This document shows, in pieces, positions 11,005-23,700 of a stretch of 64,000 bases of DNA; position 1 is the first letter of the stretch; every line of letters starts with the position of its first letter. Location of the stretch: positions 3,229,001-3,293,000 of the forward strand of contig OX335660.1 of the NCBI GenBank assembly GCA_946894095.1, written 5' to 3'. The notes beneath the pieces are model-generated. The model did no database searches, was not told where the DNA came from, and saw nothing but the letters and a program-made list of their open reading frames with translations. The stretch is from Incurvaria masculella (taxonomy: Eukaryota; Arthropoda; Insecta; Lepidoptera; Incurvariidae). Both the position numbers and the translations under genes were made by a program.

Positions 11005-11110
11005 TAACTTGGAATTGGCGCCCGCACGAATTACGACGAATATATTTTCACGCATTCACGAAACAAATTATATGTTCACTGCTCTAACCGACTGAGCTAT
11101 CCAGACATCA
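11005..11110 (-). repeat. tRNA-like SINE head, minus strand
   Basis: On the minus strand GTCTGGATAGCTCAGTCGGT at about 11104-11085 is a near-perfect tRNA A-box region. The remainder does not fold as a tRNA, so this is a tRNA-derived repeat head rather than a tRNA gene. Confidence 0.55.
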
Positions 11111-11271
11111 TCTCAGCCAACGAATCCATCACAATCCAAATCATCCACTAGATGGCGCTGAATTTTTGTATGAATACTATACTAACCAATTGTGACGACA
11201 ATAGTTGGAACATCAACCTTATTGCTGTAGTCAACAAGGTATCAAAACACTAAGAGTTGAGAGAACATAAT

Positions 11272-11345
11272 TACCTGGATAACTCACTCGGTTATAGCAG
11301 CGGACATGTTATCCGAAGATGACATGTTCAAATCATGTAAACATA
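11272..11345 (+). repeat. tRNA-like SINE head, plus strand
   Basis: CCTGGATAACTCACTCGGTT then, about 40 bases on, GTTCAAATC: a degraded A box and B box. It faces the similar head at 11005-11110. Confidence 0.5.
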
Positions 11346-11542
11346 TTCTTGGAACTCCGCGCTCATGAATGAGGAATCTTTTAGTCGAGAACCGTTTTTA
11401 GTGTTAGTGGTTGTCAAAGCGGTTTTCGCGACGGAAATATTCCTGATTCCTGATCGCGGATTTCGAACCAAACCAAAAATTTACGCACGCCGTACTCCCA
11501 CGAGAATGGGCCTCGATCGATGTTGGAACGGTTCCGAAAGTC

Positions 11543-11703
11543 TCAACCCTTGCTCCGATTCTGTTTCAAGTCCTCGTCAACCGCGTCGCTGCTCCCTTCA
11601 GCCTTGGCCTCCTTGGAACCGGTCGAAAGCGGTTTCTTCTCGGCCAGCGCCTCCTTGATCGCGTCCACGAGCTCCTGGGGCTCTCCGATGGACACCTTAC
11701 CAC
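11543..11703 (-). CDS. l(2)tid: tid exon 10B: alternative last exon, soluble tail
   Basis: Acceptor tctccatcgtag, 53 residues. Phase 1 entry gives [20 protein letters not shown], then a Lys/Glu/Ser-rich end. With the shared exons it makes 483 residues, close to the roughly 480 of mammalian DNAJA3, so this is probably the ordinary end of the protein. The short upstream in-frame Met reads through the acceptor and is not a start. Confidence 0.72.
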
Positions 11704-14700
11704 CTACGATGGAGAAATCGTTTTGAGCAATTTTACAAGCTATTCGTCCAAACATTTTAACTCACATATGCTGTTATCTCAATTTGTACGTTACTTGCCC
11801 GTTTCCATAGTCGAGTGTATATAAAATTTAGTGATGTTTAGAGTTCCGTACCCTTAAGGTGACACTGAAATTACGTCCAGCATTCTGTCAGCAGGCTATA
11901 ACTCATGAACCATAATTGAAATAAGTAACTGAATTTTTCTGAGTGTTCGTTTTTGATGGAACCTGACATGGGTGGCTCGCACAACTACCGTTATGATATT
12001 AGCCCAATACACCACATTCCCAAAACACGGACAATTTTTCATTGCGGCTTCGACCATCTTTTCATCCAATGCGATGTTATCAACCCGGGCGGGCTTAAAC
12101 CCTATCACCTCGTAGGGGAAGGGGACCTACAGTTTTACATGGATTCCGAACCATGGATCAGCTCACATTCGTGACGAAATGCCCTTATCCAACTCAGAAA
12201 AAGAAAGAAAGTGGTGCATGAATGGGGCGAGTATTTGAAACCAAACCTCTGGTATGCTAGGCAAGTCCCCACGCCACTAGGCTACGAGCCGCTCAAAAAT
12301 GTATACTTCTATTGTCATATAGAGAAGACGCACCTTTACTAGCGACATATTTCAAATCCTTGTGAAAATCATACATAAAGCAAATAACTTTGCAGCTTAC
12401 CCTGCTCTGAGATAAGTTTCCATGGTCTATTATCGGAAATAATGAGGTGAGATTTGGGAACGGTTTGGGAACAATGTTTAGAATTTGAAAACCACTGCAG
12501 TAAATATTTTAACTTCCTCTGTATAAGTAATATCTGACGGCTGCTACACTATGATAACTACTCATGACTAAATAAAACCATATATTAATTTGTTACTCTG
12601 AAAAGCGCAATGTTATTTCAAAGAACAAAACAGATCACTTACGAGAATAACTATTTTCTTTGTTTTAGGCTGCTATATTATTTCTGACCTAGAACGAAAA
12701 TCATCCGATTTTAACGAATTCAGAATTACAATGGCCGTCGCCAATCATATTTATTGTGAATATCAAGCAGAAAAAATGTTGCAAGAAAGTAAAGCGTATC
12801 CAAACTGAGACCTGCATTTTATTTTTGCAAAATCTATTTCCGAGTTTTTACTCCACGATGTCGTTAAAATTTTGAAAAATATAAAAGAGCCTGTTTCTCT
12901 GAAAGAGCTACTTTGATTGAAAAAGATCATTCCAAAGATATTATAAGCATACAATATTTTAGATTATTTTGTTTTAAGGTGGCCCAACCCTCTTAACTCC
13001 CCATATAAAAGGGGAAAGAAGATCACGCCCATATTTATTGTCAGAGATCCCAAATTTTGCTCAAAATAGCTTTATTTGATCGAACTAGATGTCTGATGAC
13101 CGTTGGCATTGTAAAATTGTGTTGGGTTTCTAAGTTATAAGGTCTGAAAGTTCGAATTTTTTCGCGCGTTTTATACAATAACTTTGGAGTTGGATTACGC
13201 AATGATAAAGTAATAACTTCTTAAAAAGATTTACTTTTAGCTATAAGTCGTTTTGTAATTAAAATTTTCGTAAATGTTACCAAATCATACACTATGCACA
13301 TTGTCTTTTTTGTGGACATGTTGCATCTTCCTCATCACGGAGCCTGTCTTTTTCTTTGAAACAGGGAAGGTTCCAGAGCGCAACAGCACGGTTTTATACC
13401 TTGCCCGCGAATGAGTTAGTCCCACCGAGTTGGGCCACCTTAATCTCTTTATCTCTTCATTTCGACATCTGTCGTTCGTATGATACATGTACCTGAATGA
13501 ATACAATGAAATATTCTTCCCGAAAATTTTATAGAAACTACACTGGAAATACAAACAATTGCTGAGTACTTTTTAGGGTTCCGTACCCAAAGGGTGAAAA
13601 CGGAACCTTATTACTAAGCCTCCGCTGTCCGTCCGTCCGTCCGTCTGTCCGTCTGTCCGTCTGTCACAGGGCTGTATCTCAGTAACCATAACCGATAGAC
13701 AGCTGACATTTTTACAGAGTGTGTATTTATTTTGCCGCTATAACAACAAATAGGTAAGATTAAAAAATAATTAAAATTAAAGGGGGGCCCCCATACAAAA
13801 AACTTGATTTTTTTGTAATAAATCTTTTACGATGGTACGGAACCCTTCTTGTGCGAGTCCGACTCGCACTTGGCCGGTTTTTTTAGTCTAGTAGAGTAAT
13901 GACTGCGGTAATCTCAAAGTATCACCTTTGAAGTGAAAGAGAGGGATAATTCTGAAGAAATGACCAATATTTTTTTACGTAACTGGACATGGACTGAAAG
14001 AAAGATATTTGCCTAACACACCACATGGGAGCTAGGTGCCATGCCAGGACCTTCCTTATATTGCTCGGCTACATTGAACTGGATGGAAATCACGGACAAT
14101 CTCCATTATCGCTTCGCGGTGGGATTGACCCTACCACCTAGTAAGTAAGGAAGGGGACCTACAGTTTTACGTGGAATCCGAATCACGGCCAGCCTCAAAG
14201 GTTGTAAATGGTCACCCATCCAGAACCTAACCGCGCTCAGAGGTGCTTACCCAGCTTATCGAATCGCAGGGTGTTGCACCACTGGACTGCTGACATATAA
14301 GTACACTTATGTAGCTGTGCACCAACTAATTATTTTTGCTCAAAACGTCAGACTTTTTCAGAAAAAGCAACATTTCTGAAGCGCTCATTTTGTATGAAAT
14401 TGCAAAATAAGTCATAGCTGAGGGCTAGTGATAATTTTAATTTGGATAGGGTTGTTCGATTCCAGTTATGCTCTATACCATCATGCTTCATGCCATACGG
14501 TTTTCTATAATCAATTCGCGTATTTAACATTTCAATAATACTTATGTATCCACATACATACTTCATTCAATGAACCATTCACAAAGTATACTAAAACAAT
14601 CGGTATGGGATATAGCATGATGGTGCCAAAAGAAGGGTATAACAGAAACTCCATTAATTCAATAAATTATTTTAATAAATTACATAATTAACAATATTAT

Positions 14701-17700
14701 TTACAAATTTGTAATAACGGAAATGCATTCGGAGGTATCACTTACTGTACCCAAGACCATCATACTATTCCCATTGGCTTGCGTAATCATGCAAAAACAT
14801 GGAATCATATTATAACTCTATACTGCCTATTTTATGTATGGTTAAATACACATAAATACATGTTATCTATGTAAACAGAATGAGGTGCCATGCCAGGACT
14901 TTCTCTTTATCAGAACAACTACATTGAACACGGACAATTTGACAATTTGACCATCTTTCATGTTTAGGTTCTAACCTGGACGGGCTAAGTCATGAATAGT
15001 AGGTCCCCTTCATGACTTCACATACACTGATGGTATTGTTAGCCGGTCACTTCGGTTACTGATTCGGGACATGCAACTTTGAATGTTCGTCGCACTAAAT
15101 GGTGTCCTGTTTAGTTCTTACATGTCGATGGAACTCGAGAAAATCAGGAGCGAGCGAATGCATAAGAGCACTGAGCGGCCGGCGCTACCGTCAGTGTATG
15201 TGCTATCACTAAAACGTGGCTACGCTGCCCATATACGGATACGTTTCGCTCGCCACCCGTCATTCCGTACTAGATAGATTACACAGAATATTTTGTCCTT
15301 TCAAAAATTTGCCTTGAGTTGTGTAAGATACATGTATTCTTCACACCACACTTCGAACCGCAATTCATTAACATATTTTTAAGAAACAATGAAAAAAGAA
15401 AAACAAGTTTCACCTGTATGTATGTGTGCATATGTGATATAATGATCCATTTCATTGCATTATTACGACAGTCCACACACAATTCTTTCATTCCTCAATT
15501 TAATATCACACACACACTACACCCATCTCTCACACCTCATACACCTCAACCACGTCTTTCTCCTTCATTTCTCTCTCCCGTATCTTATTGTACAGACCCC
15601 GAGACCCTATACTCCCATTGTCGTAAACCTCGTTGTTGGGCCTCAGATAACGCTCCTGAATGCCGTAGCTGTCGCTCGGATCTTGAAGTATAATCATAAT
15701 AAGAATGACAGTGACAGCGGTGAAACCTAATGCGAAATACATTCTGCTCTCGCGCATTGCGTCCATCATGCTGGCGAATATACTGATCGGTCTATGAGTA
15801 TCCGGTTCGTCACTTTCACGGTTGGCGTCAGCGATTGTTTCCGCGTTAGCTTTTTTCGCGGAACCATTTATGTCTTTGGTCGGCTCTGCAAAACAAATGC
15901 ACATTGAAAAGGTTGCTTGGCAGATTTTGGTGAGAACCATAGGCTTAGAATGTAAAGATATACAGAGTCAACTGACAGATGAGGCCAAAATAGGTTTATA
16001 CAAAATGTACTGAAATTCCTTTTTTTACTCAAAAGAATTTCTAAATCGCTGTGCAGCTTTAAAATAATGACCTGAAGTTATGTTTTACCATTAAAATATT
16101 GAGGAAAAGTCAAGAAATTTTATCGACAAAGATTCAGAGGGTCACCCGTTATTTACTATCAAAATCAAAAAAGTGTTTTTGACCGGGTTTTTTACTCCCG
16201 TTCGCTAAACAATCTATAAAAGCACAGATCACCATGCTTAATTTAAGAAAAACTATAAAAATCATAAAAAAAATTACAAAGAAAAGATTTCACATTCCAT
16301 GAGCGACTCTGATAACGATTTGAGAAGTTGTCTCATCGGGAAGATGTGTTCCATCTCCCTCTAACTCGCGGTAGTGGTGCTTGAGATGATGTCTCACTCC
16401 CACACTTCTATCTATGGTGAGAACATTGTTTTTGTTTTTTTTTTTTGCATTCGTATGGCATTACGTTTGATGTGAGTTGACTGTACAAAACCATACTGTT
16501 GAGATCTGGGACCTTCTCTGTTTCAAAGAAAAAGACGGGCTACGTGATGAGGAAGATGCAACATGTCCACAAAAAATACAATGTGCATAGTGTATGATAT
16601 GGTAAGATTTACGAAAATTTTGATTTCAAAACGACTTATAGCTAAAAGTAATCCACGACCGCTGTAGTCAAAAATCTAACAAAAACCAAATAGATTATAA
16701 ATCTTGATTAAATAAGCTATGTCTGATGACTAATCTTTTTAAGATTTTCTTACTTTATCATTGCGTAATAAACCACCAAAGTTATTGTATAAAACGCGCG
16801 AAAAATTCCAACTTTCGGACCTTATAACTTAGAAACCAAACACAATTTTGCAATGCCAACGGTCATCAGACATCTAGTTCGATCAAATAAAACTCTTTTG
16901 AGCAAAATTTGGGATCTCTGATAAGAAATATGGGCGTGATCTTCTTTCCTCGTTTGTATGGGGAGTTGAGCGGGTTGGGCCACCTTAAATATCAATTTAA
17001 TTGGAATAGCGGTTTCCAAATGATTAGTAAACTACGTTTGCATAGGGGACATAGCTTACGGGCCGTTCTTAAGTTTGCTTCGTCATTTCTGTCAGTGGGA
17101 ACAACAAACCCCATTTATCAATTACCTTAGCCCGTCAGCTAATGTTATAATAAAGTTAGACCAAGACTGAACTGATTTATCCCAAAGTGGGTTTCACCTA
17201 TAACATTGTCCATTTGACTCAAGGATCCAAGGTCACTCCTAGCACTCACCATCCCGGTTGAAGGCCACGCCGTGTATCTGTCCGGGCGTGTCCTCCTCCA
17301 ACTCCGCGTAAGCCTGCATCAGAGCCTTCTGCTTGCTGGACAGCGCCTTCGGTACCTACAGAGCACAGAGTTTTTATGAGGGAGTTTCTCGAAATTGCGA
17401 AAAATTAAATATTAGCGAAAGGTCGTCTCTTTCTACCTCACTATCTGAAGTACCCAGTTTCGCTTACTATATTGACAAGGTCAAAATAATAAATAAGGCC
17501 CTCTAGTTTTAAACACACCATGCAACCGTACTACCAAGCAAGTTACGGGACTGGATTCCATAAGATATTATTTCAGTTTCATTCCGAATAGATAAGACAT
17601 AGCACAGATTTTGAGTATGACATGAATTCAAAATTCAAAATGTATTTATTGAAAAATATAAACATACACGCTTTACATTCTTAGAACCCTGCACTAGATA

Positions 17701-20700
17701 AAATCTGTCTTGCAGATGACCCTTTCTCCGCCTGAATAAACGTTTTCACCCAGTTTTACCCTGAGAAAAGCAATACAGTATCATCTGCATATGTGATTAT
17801 TTTGGAATCTATTATTGATAAATCATACCACTCATTAATCTACATTAAAAACAGTGTCGGTCCTAAAATGCTACCCTGAAGTACTCCATATTTTATTTGA
17901 CGCTTGTCACTAACTAAGTCCTTTATTTTTACTTGCTGAGTACGTTCATTAGTTACATAACGCAAAGGCTCTTAAACCAGGCTCATGGGACTTCGCCATC
18001 TTGTACTTTATCGAAACCAAAGACGCACCTGTATCTTGATATGCACGTAGTGGTCGCCGTGACCGTGCGACTGCACACGCTTCATGCCCTTCTGCGACAG
18101 CCGTATCACCGTATGCGAAGACGTGCCCGGCATTACCTGCGCAGAGAAGGGAGTCATGCGGGACCCTATTACTAAGCCTCCGCTGTCCGTCCGTCCGTGC
18201 GTCCGTCTGTCACTGGGCTTTATCTCATGAATCGTAATAGGTAGGCAGCTGATTTTTTTACAGAGTGTGTATTTATTTTGCCGTTATAACAACAAATAAG
18301 TAAAATTTAAAAATAATAAAAAATAAAGGGGGGCCTCATACAAAAATAAGTAATTTTTTGGGTTCAATCTTGTACGATGTTACAAGACCGGTTTTGTATT
18401 TATTAGATAGTCGGGGCGTGCTCTGAATTACGACAACAGCGTACACAGTCATGTCATGATACCAGCCTAACGCACAAAATGCGATCTAGGTGCTATGCCA
18501 GGGCCTTCCTTACATTGCATTGTCATATTTTAACATTAGCCAGTTCAGCCAAACAAAACACACCGAAGAAAAACTGGCAAGAAACTAGCAAAAACATAGG
18601 TAAAACACTAAATTAACATGAGTTCATGAAAGATAACAATTCATGACGCATGCAACAGTTCATTCGGACATATGAAATCCAATAAAGTTGATTCTAGTGC
18701 CCTAATGAATGTACCTGTATTGTGTGGTCTTCGTAAAGGCCTTGTATCCTAACTGTACCTCCCAGCACTGCCTGAGCCACTGACACCTGGAACCGTAAAA
18801 AGACAACGATTGCAAAAGTAATGATTATAACAGTAATTTTATTATATTAATTTTATAATCTTGGACAGCAGATCCATTCTGACCAACACAGTCCATAGCA
18901 ATAATGTGAAGCCCGCGCCCTAATACTGGAATGTTGAAGGGGGATTAAGTTGAAGAGAAGTACCAAAGCCAATGTACCGAGAGATTAGTGAAATCACACC
19001 GCATTCCTGTAGGAATTAGAGACCTTTCCTTGATAATAATAATTTCAGACATAGTCCATATCGTCAGTATTCTGGTAAAACCCGCTAATTGAAATTTTTT
19101 AGTAAAATTTGTAAATAATGCAGTTCTACTAAATTTTCCAAGCTCTTTCTTATGGTGGCTGTGACTTTTACTTTTAAAGTTAGGTTGTATAAACACATGG
19201 ACAATTGTACCAACCATTATGAGCTATTAAACTTTCAAGTACATTAATCTAGAAACTCTCATCTCAAATTAGAGGGTTTTATCAGTATACCAACGATATG
19301 TATGTGTATGATGACGGCTATTGAAATGGATGGAAAACACGGACAATTTCTCATTGTTATTCCGATCATTATTCATTCAAGGCGACAGTAACGACCCATG
19401 TGGGATTGACCCTACCAACTAATAGTCTCGGTAGCCCAGTGGTGCGACGCCTTGCAATTCGTTAAGCTGGGTGAAGCACCTCTGAGCGCGGTTGGGTTCT
19501 GGACGGTTGACCATTTTCAACCGTTGAGGCTGGCCGTGGTTCTGATTGCACGGAAAAATGTAGGTCCCCTTCATTGCTTACTAGGTGGGTTAATCCCGCC
19601 CGAGTTGGCACCATCGCATTGAATGAATGATGTTCGAAGCGGCAATCACAAAAAAAATATTGTTTATTGTTTTGTCTGTAACTTGGCGATCTGTGTAAAC
19701 ACAATGACCCATTCAGATGAGTTTTGCGTTTGCCGGAGGGATATTGTGTCCGCTTCCAACCGTTCCTCCGTGCGAGTTACCAGAAGGGTGGTTCGTAATG
19801 TGCGACATGTAGTTTTTATGGCTGAAATTGGTTGTTTCTGAGATTAGTCAGTCAGTCAGTCAGTCAGCGTGATTGCGTCTACTGCTGGACATACGCCTCT
19901 TCAATTTTCCTCCAGTCCTCCTGGCCCTCAGCGGTACGGTACTACTGCTTTCCACCGACGCACTTCTGAGATTAGGGCAAAATCAACTCTTTCGGTTTTC
20001 ATGAATAGAAAATTGTCCGGGTTTTCCATACAGATAAATGTAGCCGAGCAATATGAAGTTGAACGTTGAATCAGAACCACGAACGACATATCCCTTAGTC
20101 GGCCCTTACGAGACGCATGGGAAGAAATGCATGAACCTATGCAGCAATCCGTGGAGACTTTTTTTTATGCAACCTGACATGGATGGCTAATACCACACAA
20201 CTACTGTTATGATATTAGCCCAATACACCTCATTCCCGAAGGAATTAGGTGTCATGCCAGAACCTTCCTTGATGAGCACGACTATATTGAACTGGATGGA
20301 AAACACGCACAATTTTCTGTATACCATAGTTTCATCCAATGCGGTGGGTACCAACCCGTGGGCCAACAGCGGGCTTAACCCTACCACCTAGTAGGGGAAG
20401 CGGACCTACAGTTTTACATGGGTTCCGAACCATGGAACTTATCCAACTCAGAAAGAGAAAGAAAGTGGTGAGAAAGAAAGGCGAGGATTTGAACCCAGAC
20501 CTCTCGCATGCAAGGCAAGTCCTCTAGCCCCCGAGCTGTACCGTAAAGCGGGGTACGTACGGAGGCGTCGGTGTGCACGTCGGCGCCGTCGCGCCGGAAG
20601 TAGCCGGACTTGTCCACGCGGAACGTGACGAACACCTCCTGGCTGCCGACCTGCATGCGCACCGTCTGCCCGTCCTCGACGCCCGCGGGCACCGGCACCG

Positions 20701-23700
20701 CCACTTTCTTGCGCTGCACCTGCAACCGTCGTGTCCGTCGCATCTTTACACTCAGAGCTCCTAATAATAATGATAATAATCCTTGAGAACAGTCGTGTCA
20801 TGCTCTACTGGGACCGGTCTATTATCACTGACAGGACCAAATCGAAAAAGCCTGATATAGTGGCCATAGACCGTGAAGACAAACGTGCAATGCTTGTCGA
20901 TATTGCGTTCCACATGAAGGTAACCTCGTAACCAAAGAACCTGAAAAAACGCTAAAATATTTTGATCTGCAACATGTCAGCCTCGATAGCTCAGTGTGCG
21001 ACACCTTGCGAATCGATAAGCTGGGGAAGTATTTTGTGTAAATAAAGGAGATAATAATAATAATATTATTTATTGCTTCTATATACATGGTACATACAAA
21101 GGCGGACTTATTGCCTAATGTCAATCTCTACCAATCAACCCAAAAATGGGACAAAAATATACAGGCAGCAACAAGAAAAGTAACCTAATAGATGTTGTGC
21201 ACTATTTATTAAAAAGTAACAGACCAATAATAACTGTGGATATAAGTATGTCAGTTAAAAAAATTATATACTGAATTAATGCAATGCAAAACTAAACTAA
21301 CACACATAACAAAAAAAAAATTTAAAAGTAAGTAATTCTATTTTAAGTTCAACAGAAAATAACTCTTTTAGAGAGGAAGTATAATTTTCATCGTTTTTAG
21401 GGTTCCATACCCAAAGGGTGCCAACGGAACCCTATTACTAAGCCTCCGCTGTCCGTCCGTCCGTCTGTCACAGGGCTGTATCTCATGTACCGTAATAGGT
21501 AGGCAGCTGAAATTTTCCCAAAGTGTGTATTTTATTTTGCCGCTATAACAAATAGGTAAAATTAAAAAATTAAATAAAAATAATTGGGGGGGGGCATACA
21601 AAAAACGTGATGTTGTTGTGTTAAATTTTGTACGATGGTACGGAAACCTTCGTATTCGAGTCCGACTCACACTTGGCCGGTTTTTTGAAGATTTAAGAGA
21701 AGCAGAAGCATTGACTGTAAAAAAATCGCCTAAACAAATACTATTGGGTGACTGTATCAAAATAATAAAGGTGTCAATTGACCTGAGAGGTAGGCCATGG
21801 GATAACAAGAAATTAAAACTGTCCCCGAGGTAAATGGGAGCACGTGGGTTGTCGAGGACTGTATACAGGGTGTTCCAAAAGTCATGGATCAAACGAAAAG
21901 TGGTGATAGAGGAGGTCATTTGCAATCAATTTCACCCCATATGTAGCTACCCCATTTTCAATGGTTTAGGAGTTAGAGCAAATTTAATTTTTTTTTTTAT
22001 TTCTTCCCGCTCAAACAAAAAATTTTTTTTTAAGAAAATGTTATGTTTTTCAAAAAAAATTTAAAAGTTTTGTGCTTACTAGTTATGCTTCTTTCTAGTT
22101 AATATGACTTCATGATCATCACTTTCATATTACAATAGTAAATCATATGTTTTATGATTTTTATTTATTTCTTCCGAACAATTTAAATTTGCTCTAACTC
22201 CTAAACCATTAAAAATGGGGCAACTACATATGGGGTGAAATTGATTGCAAATGACCTCCTCTATCACCACTTTTCGTTTGATCCATGACTTTTGGAACAC
22301 CCTGTATAAGAGAGCGATGACATCCGATTGCCTTCGAAGACGGATGTTGAGCCACTGAAGCCTAGTCCCAGTTGTCACCCAAATTGGCGTTCACGGAACT
22401 TCGAAATTACGTTTTAGTAGATATTTTGTTGTTTTACCTCAGCTTGAAAGCTGCCAAAATCAGACTCGGACTTCCGATTTGCATGAAAACGCGGAGTCGG
22501 CGTAAACGGCCACCTCGACGTATTTACGACGAACGGTGAGTGAACTGTCAAATCACACTCGGATTCGCAAATGTTAGCTCGCTTAACGCCCACTGCGACC
22601 TTCAATTTTTCCACACGTTTTAAAACGCCAGTCGATCGGTTTGCCGTAAACGCCAATTTAGGTGACAGCTGCGACCAGGGTCTCAGACCAAAAAGGAAGA
22701 TGTCCCATCCAACTTATATCCATGATATACCCCATTAAACATTTTCATACAAATCTTTAGAGGCTTACATCATGGATATAAGACAAGTTATCAAAAAAAT
22801 CTAAACGTACGCTCTCAGTTGATTTATTTGAAATGCAAAATTGCAAATCAATATTTTTTAATTTGACGGAGGAAACAGACACGAACCATTGTATAGAATT
22901 TGATCACCTCATTACCTGCTAAGTAAAGCATAAAAGAGGTCGTCTTCTGCCAGTTCTTACCGTCTGCCCCTTGCCTTCACACTCGACGCAGGGAAACTTG
23001 ATGAGCATGCGAGTCCCGTGACAGTGCCGGCACGTTGAGCGCATGACAAACGGACCTGTCGATACAACTCTGCTATAGGAACAAATAATCTCCATGATGC
23101 TGTATTTTAATGTTTATTTTTTGTACCAAAGATGCTTATTGCTGGTTTTAGCAAAAGATGAAACAATTCGAATCAAAGAATGTATGTTAAGGTCGGCCCG
23201 TAAGCACCTGAAAATTTCGCCTCCCATACAAACGTAGTTTACTAATCATTTGAAAACCAATATTCCAACTTACTTGATATTTGGTATCTAATATTAGGCT
23301 ACAAATATCTGTGTCTGCATGCCTTTGTTTTTTCGGTAAATGTATTCTGGGTCAAACCATAGAGAAAACAAAATTCGTATGAAAATTTTCTTTTTGCTTT
23401 AATTTCATTCGGTTTGGATTTTTCAAAAAAACAAAAGCATGCAGACACAGATATTTGTTACCTGATATTAGATATTAAATATCAATTTAATTGGAATAGC
23501 GGTTTCCAAATTATTAGTAAACTACGTTTGTATGGGGAGCATAGCTTACGGGCCGTTCTTAAGGAAAGAAAGCTGGGAAAACAATTACTTATTATAATCT
23601 AATAATATCACACAATTATGTGAACCTCGGCAGCCATGTGGCATGCCCCCCCTTGTGGTTCGATAGGCTGGGTGAAACAACTCGCGCGGTTGGGTTCTAG

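Noticed and set aside
15530..15940. Independent single-exon membrane-protein gene
   Set aside because: The only Met upstream reads through a strong acceptor; the exon fits tid phase, strand and position better, though this is not proven.
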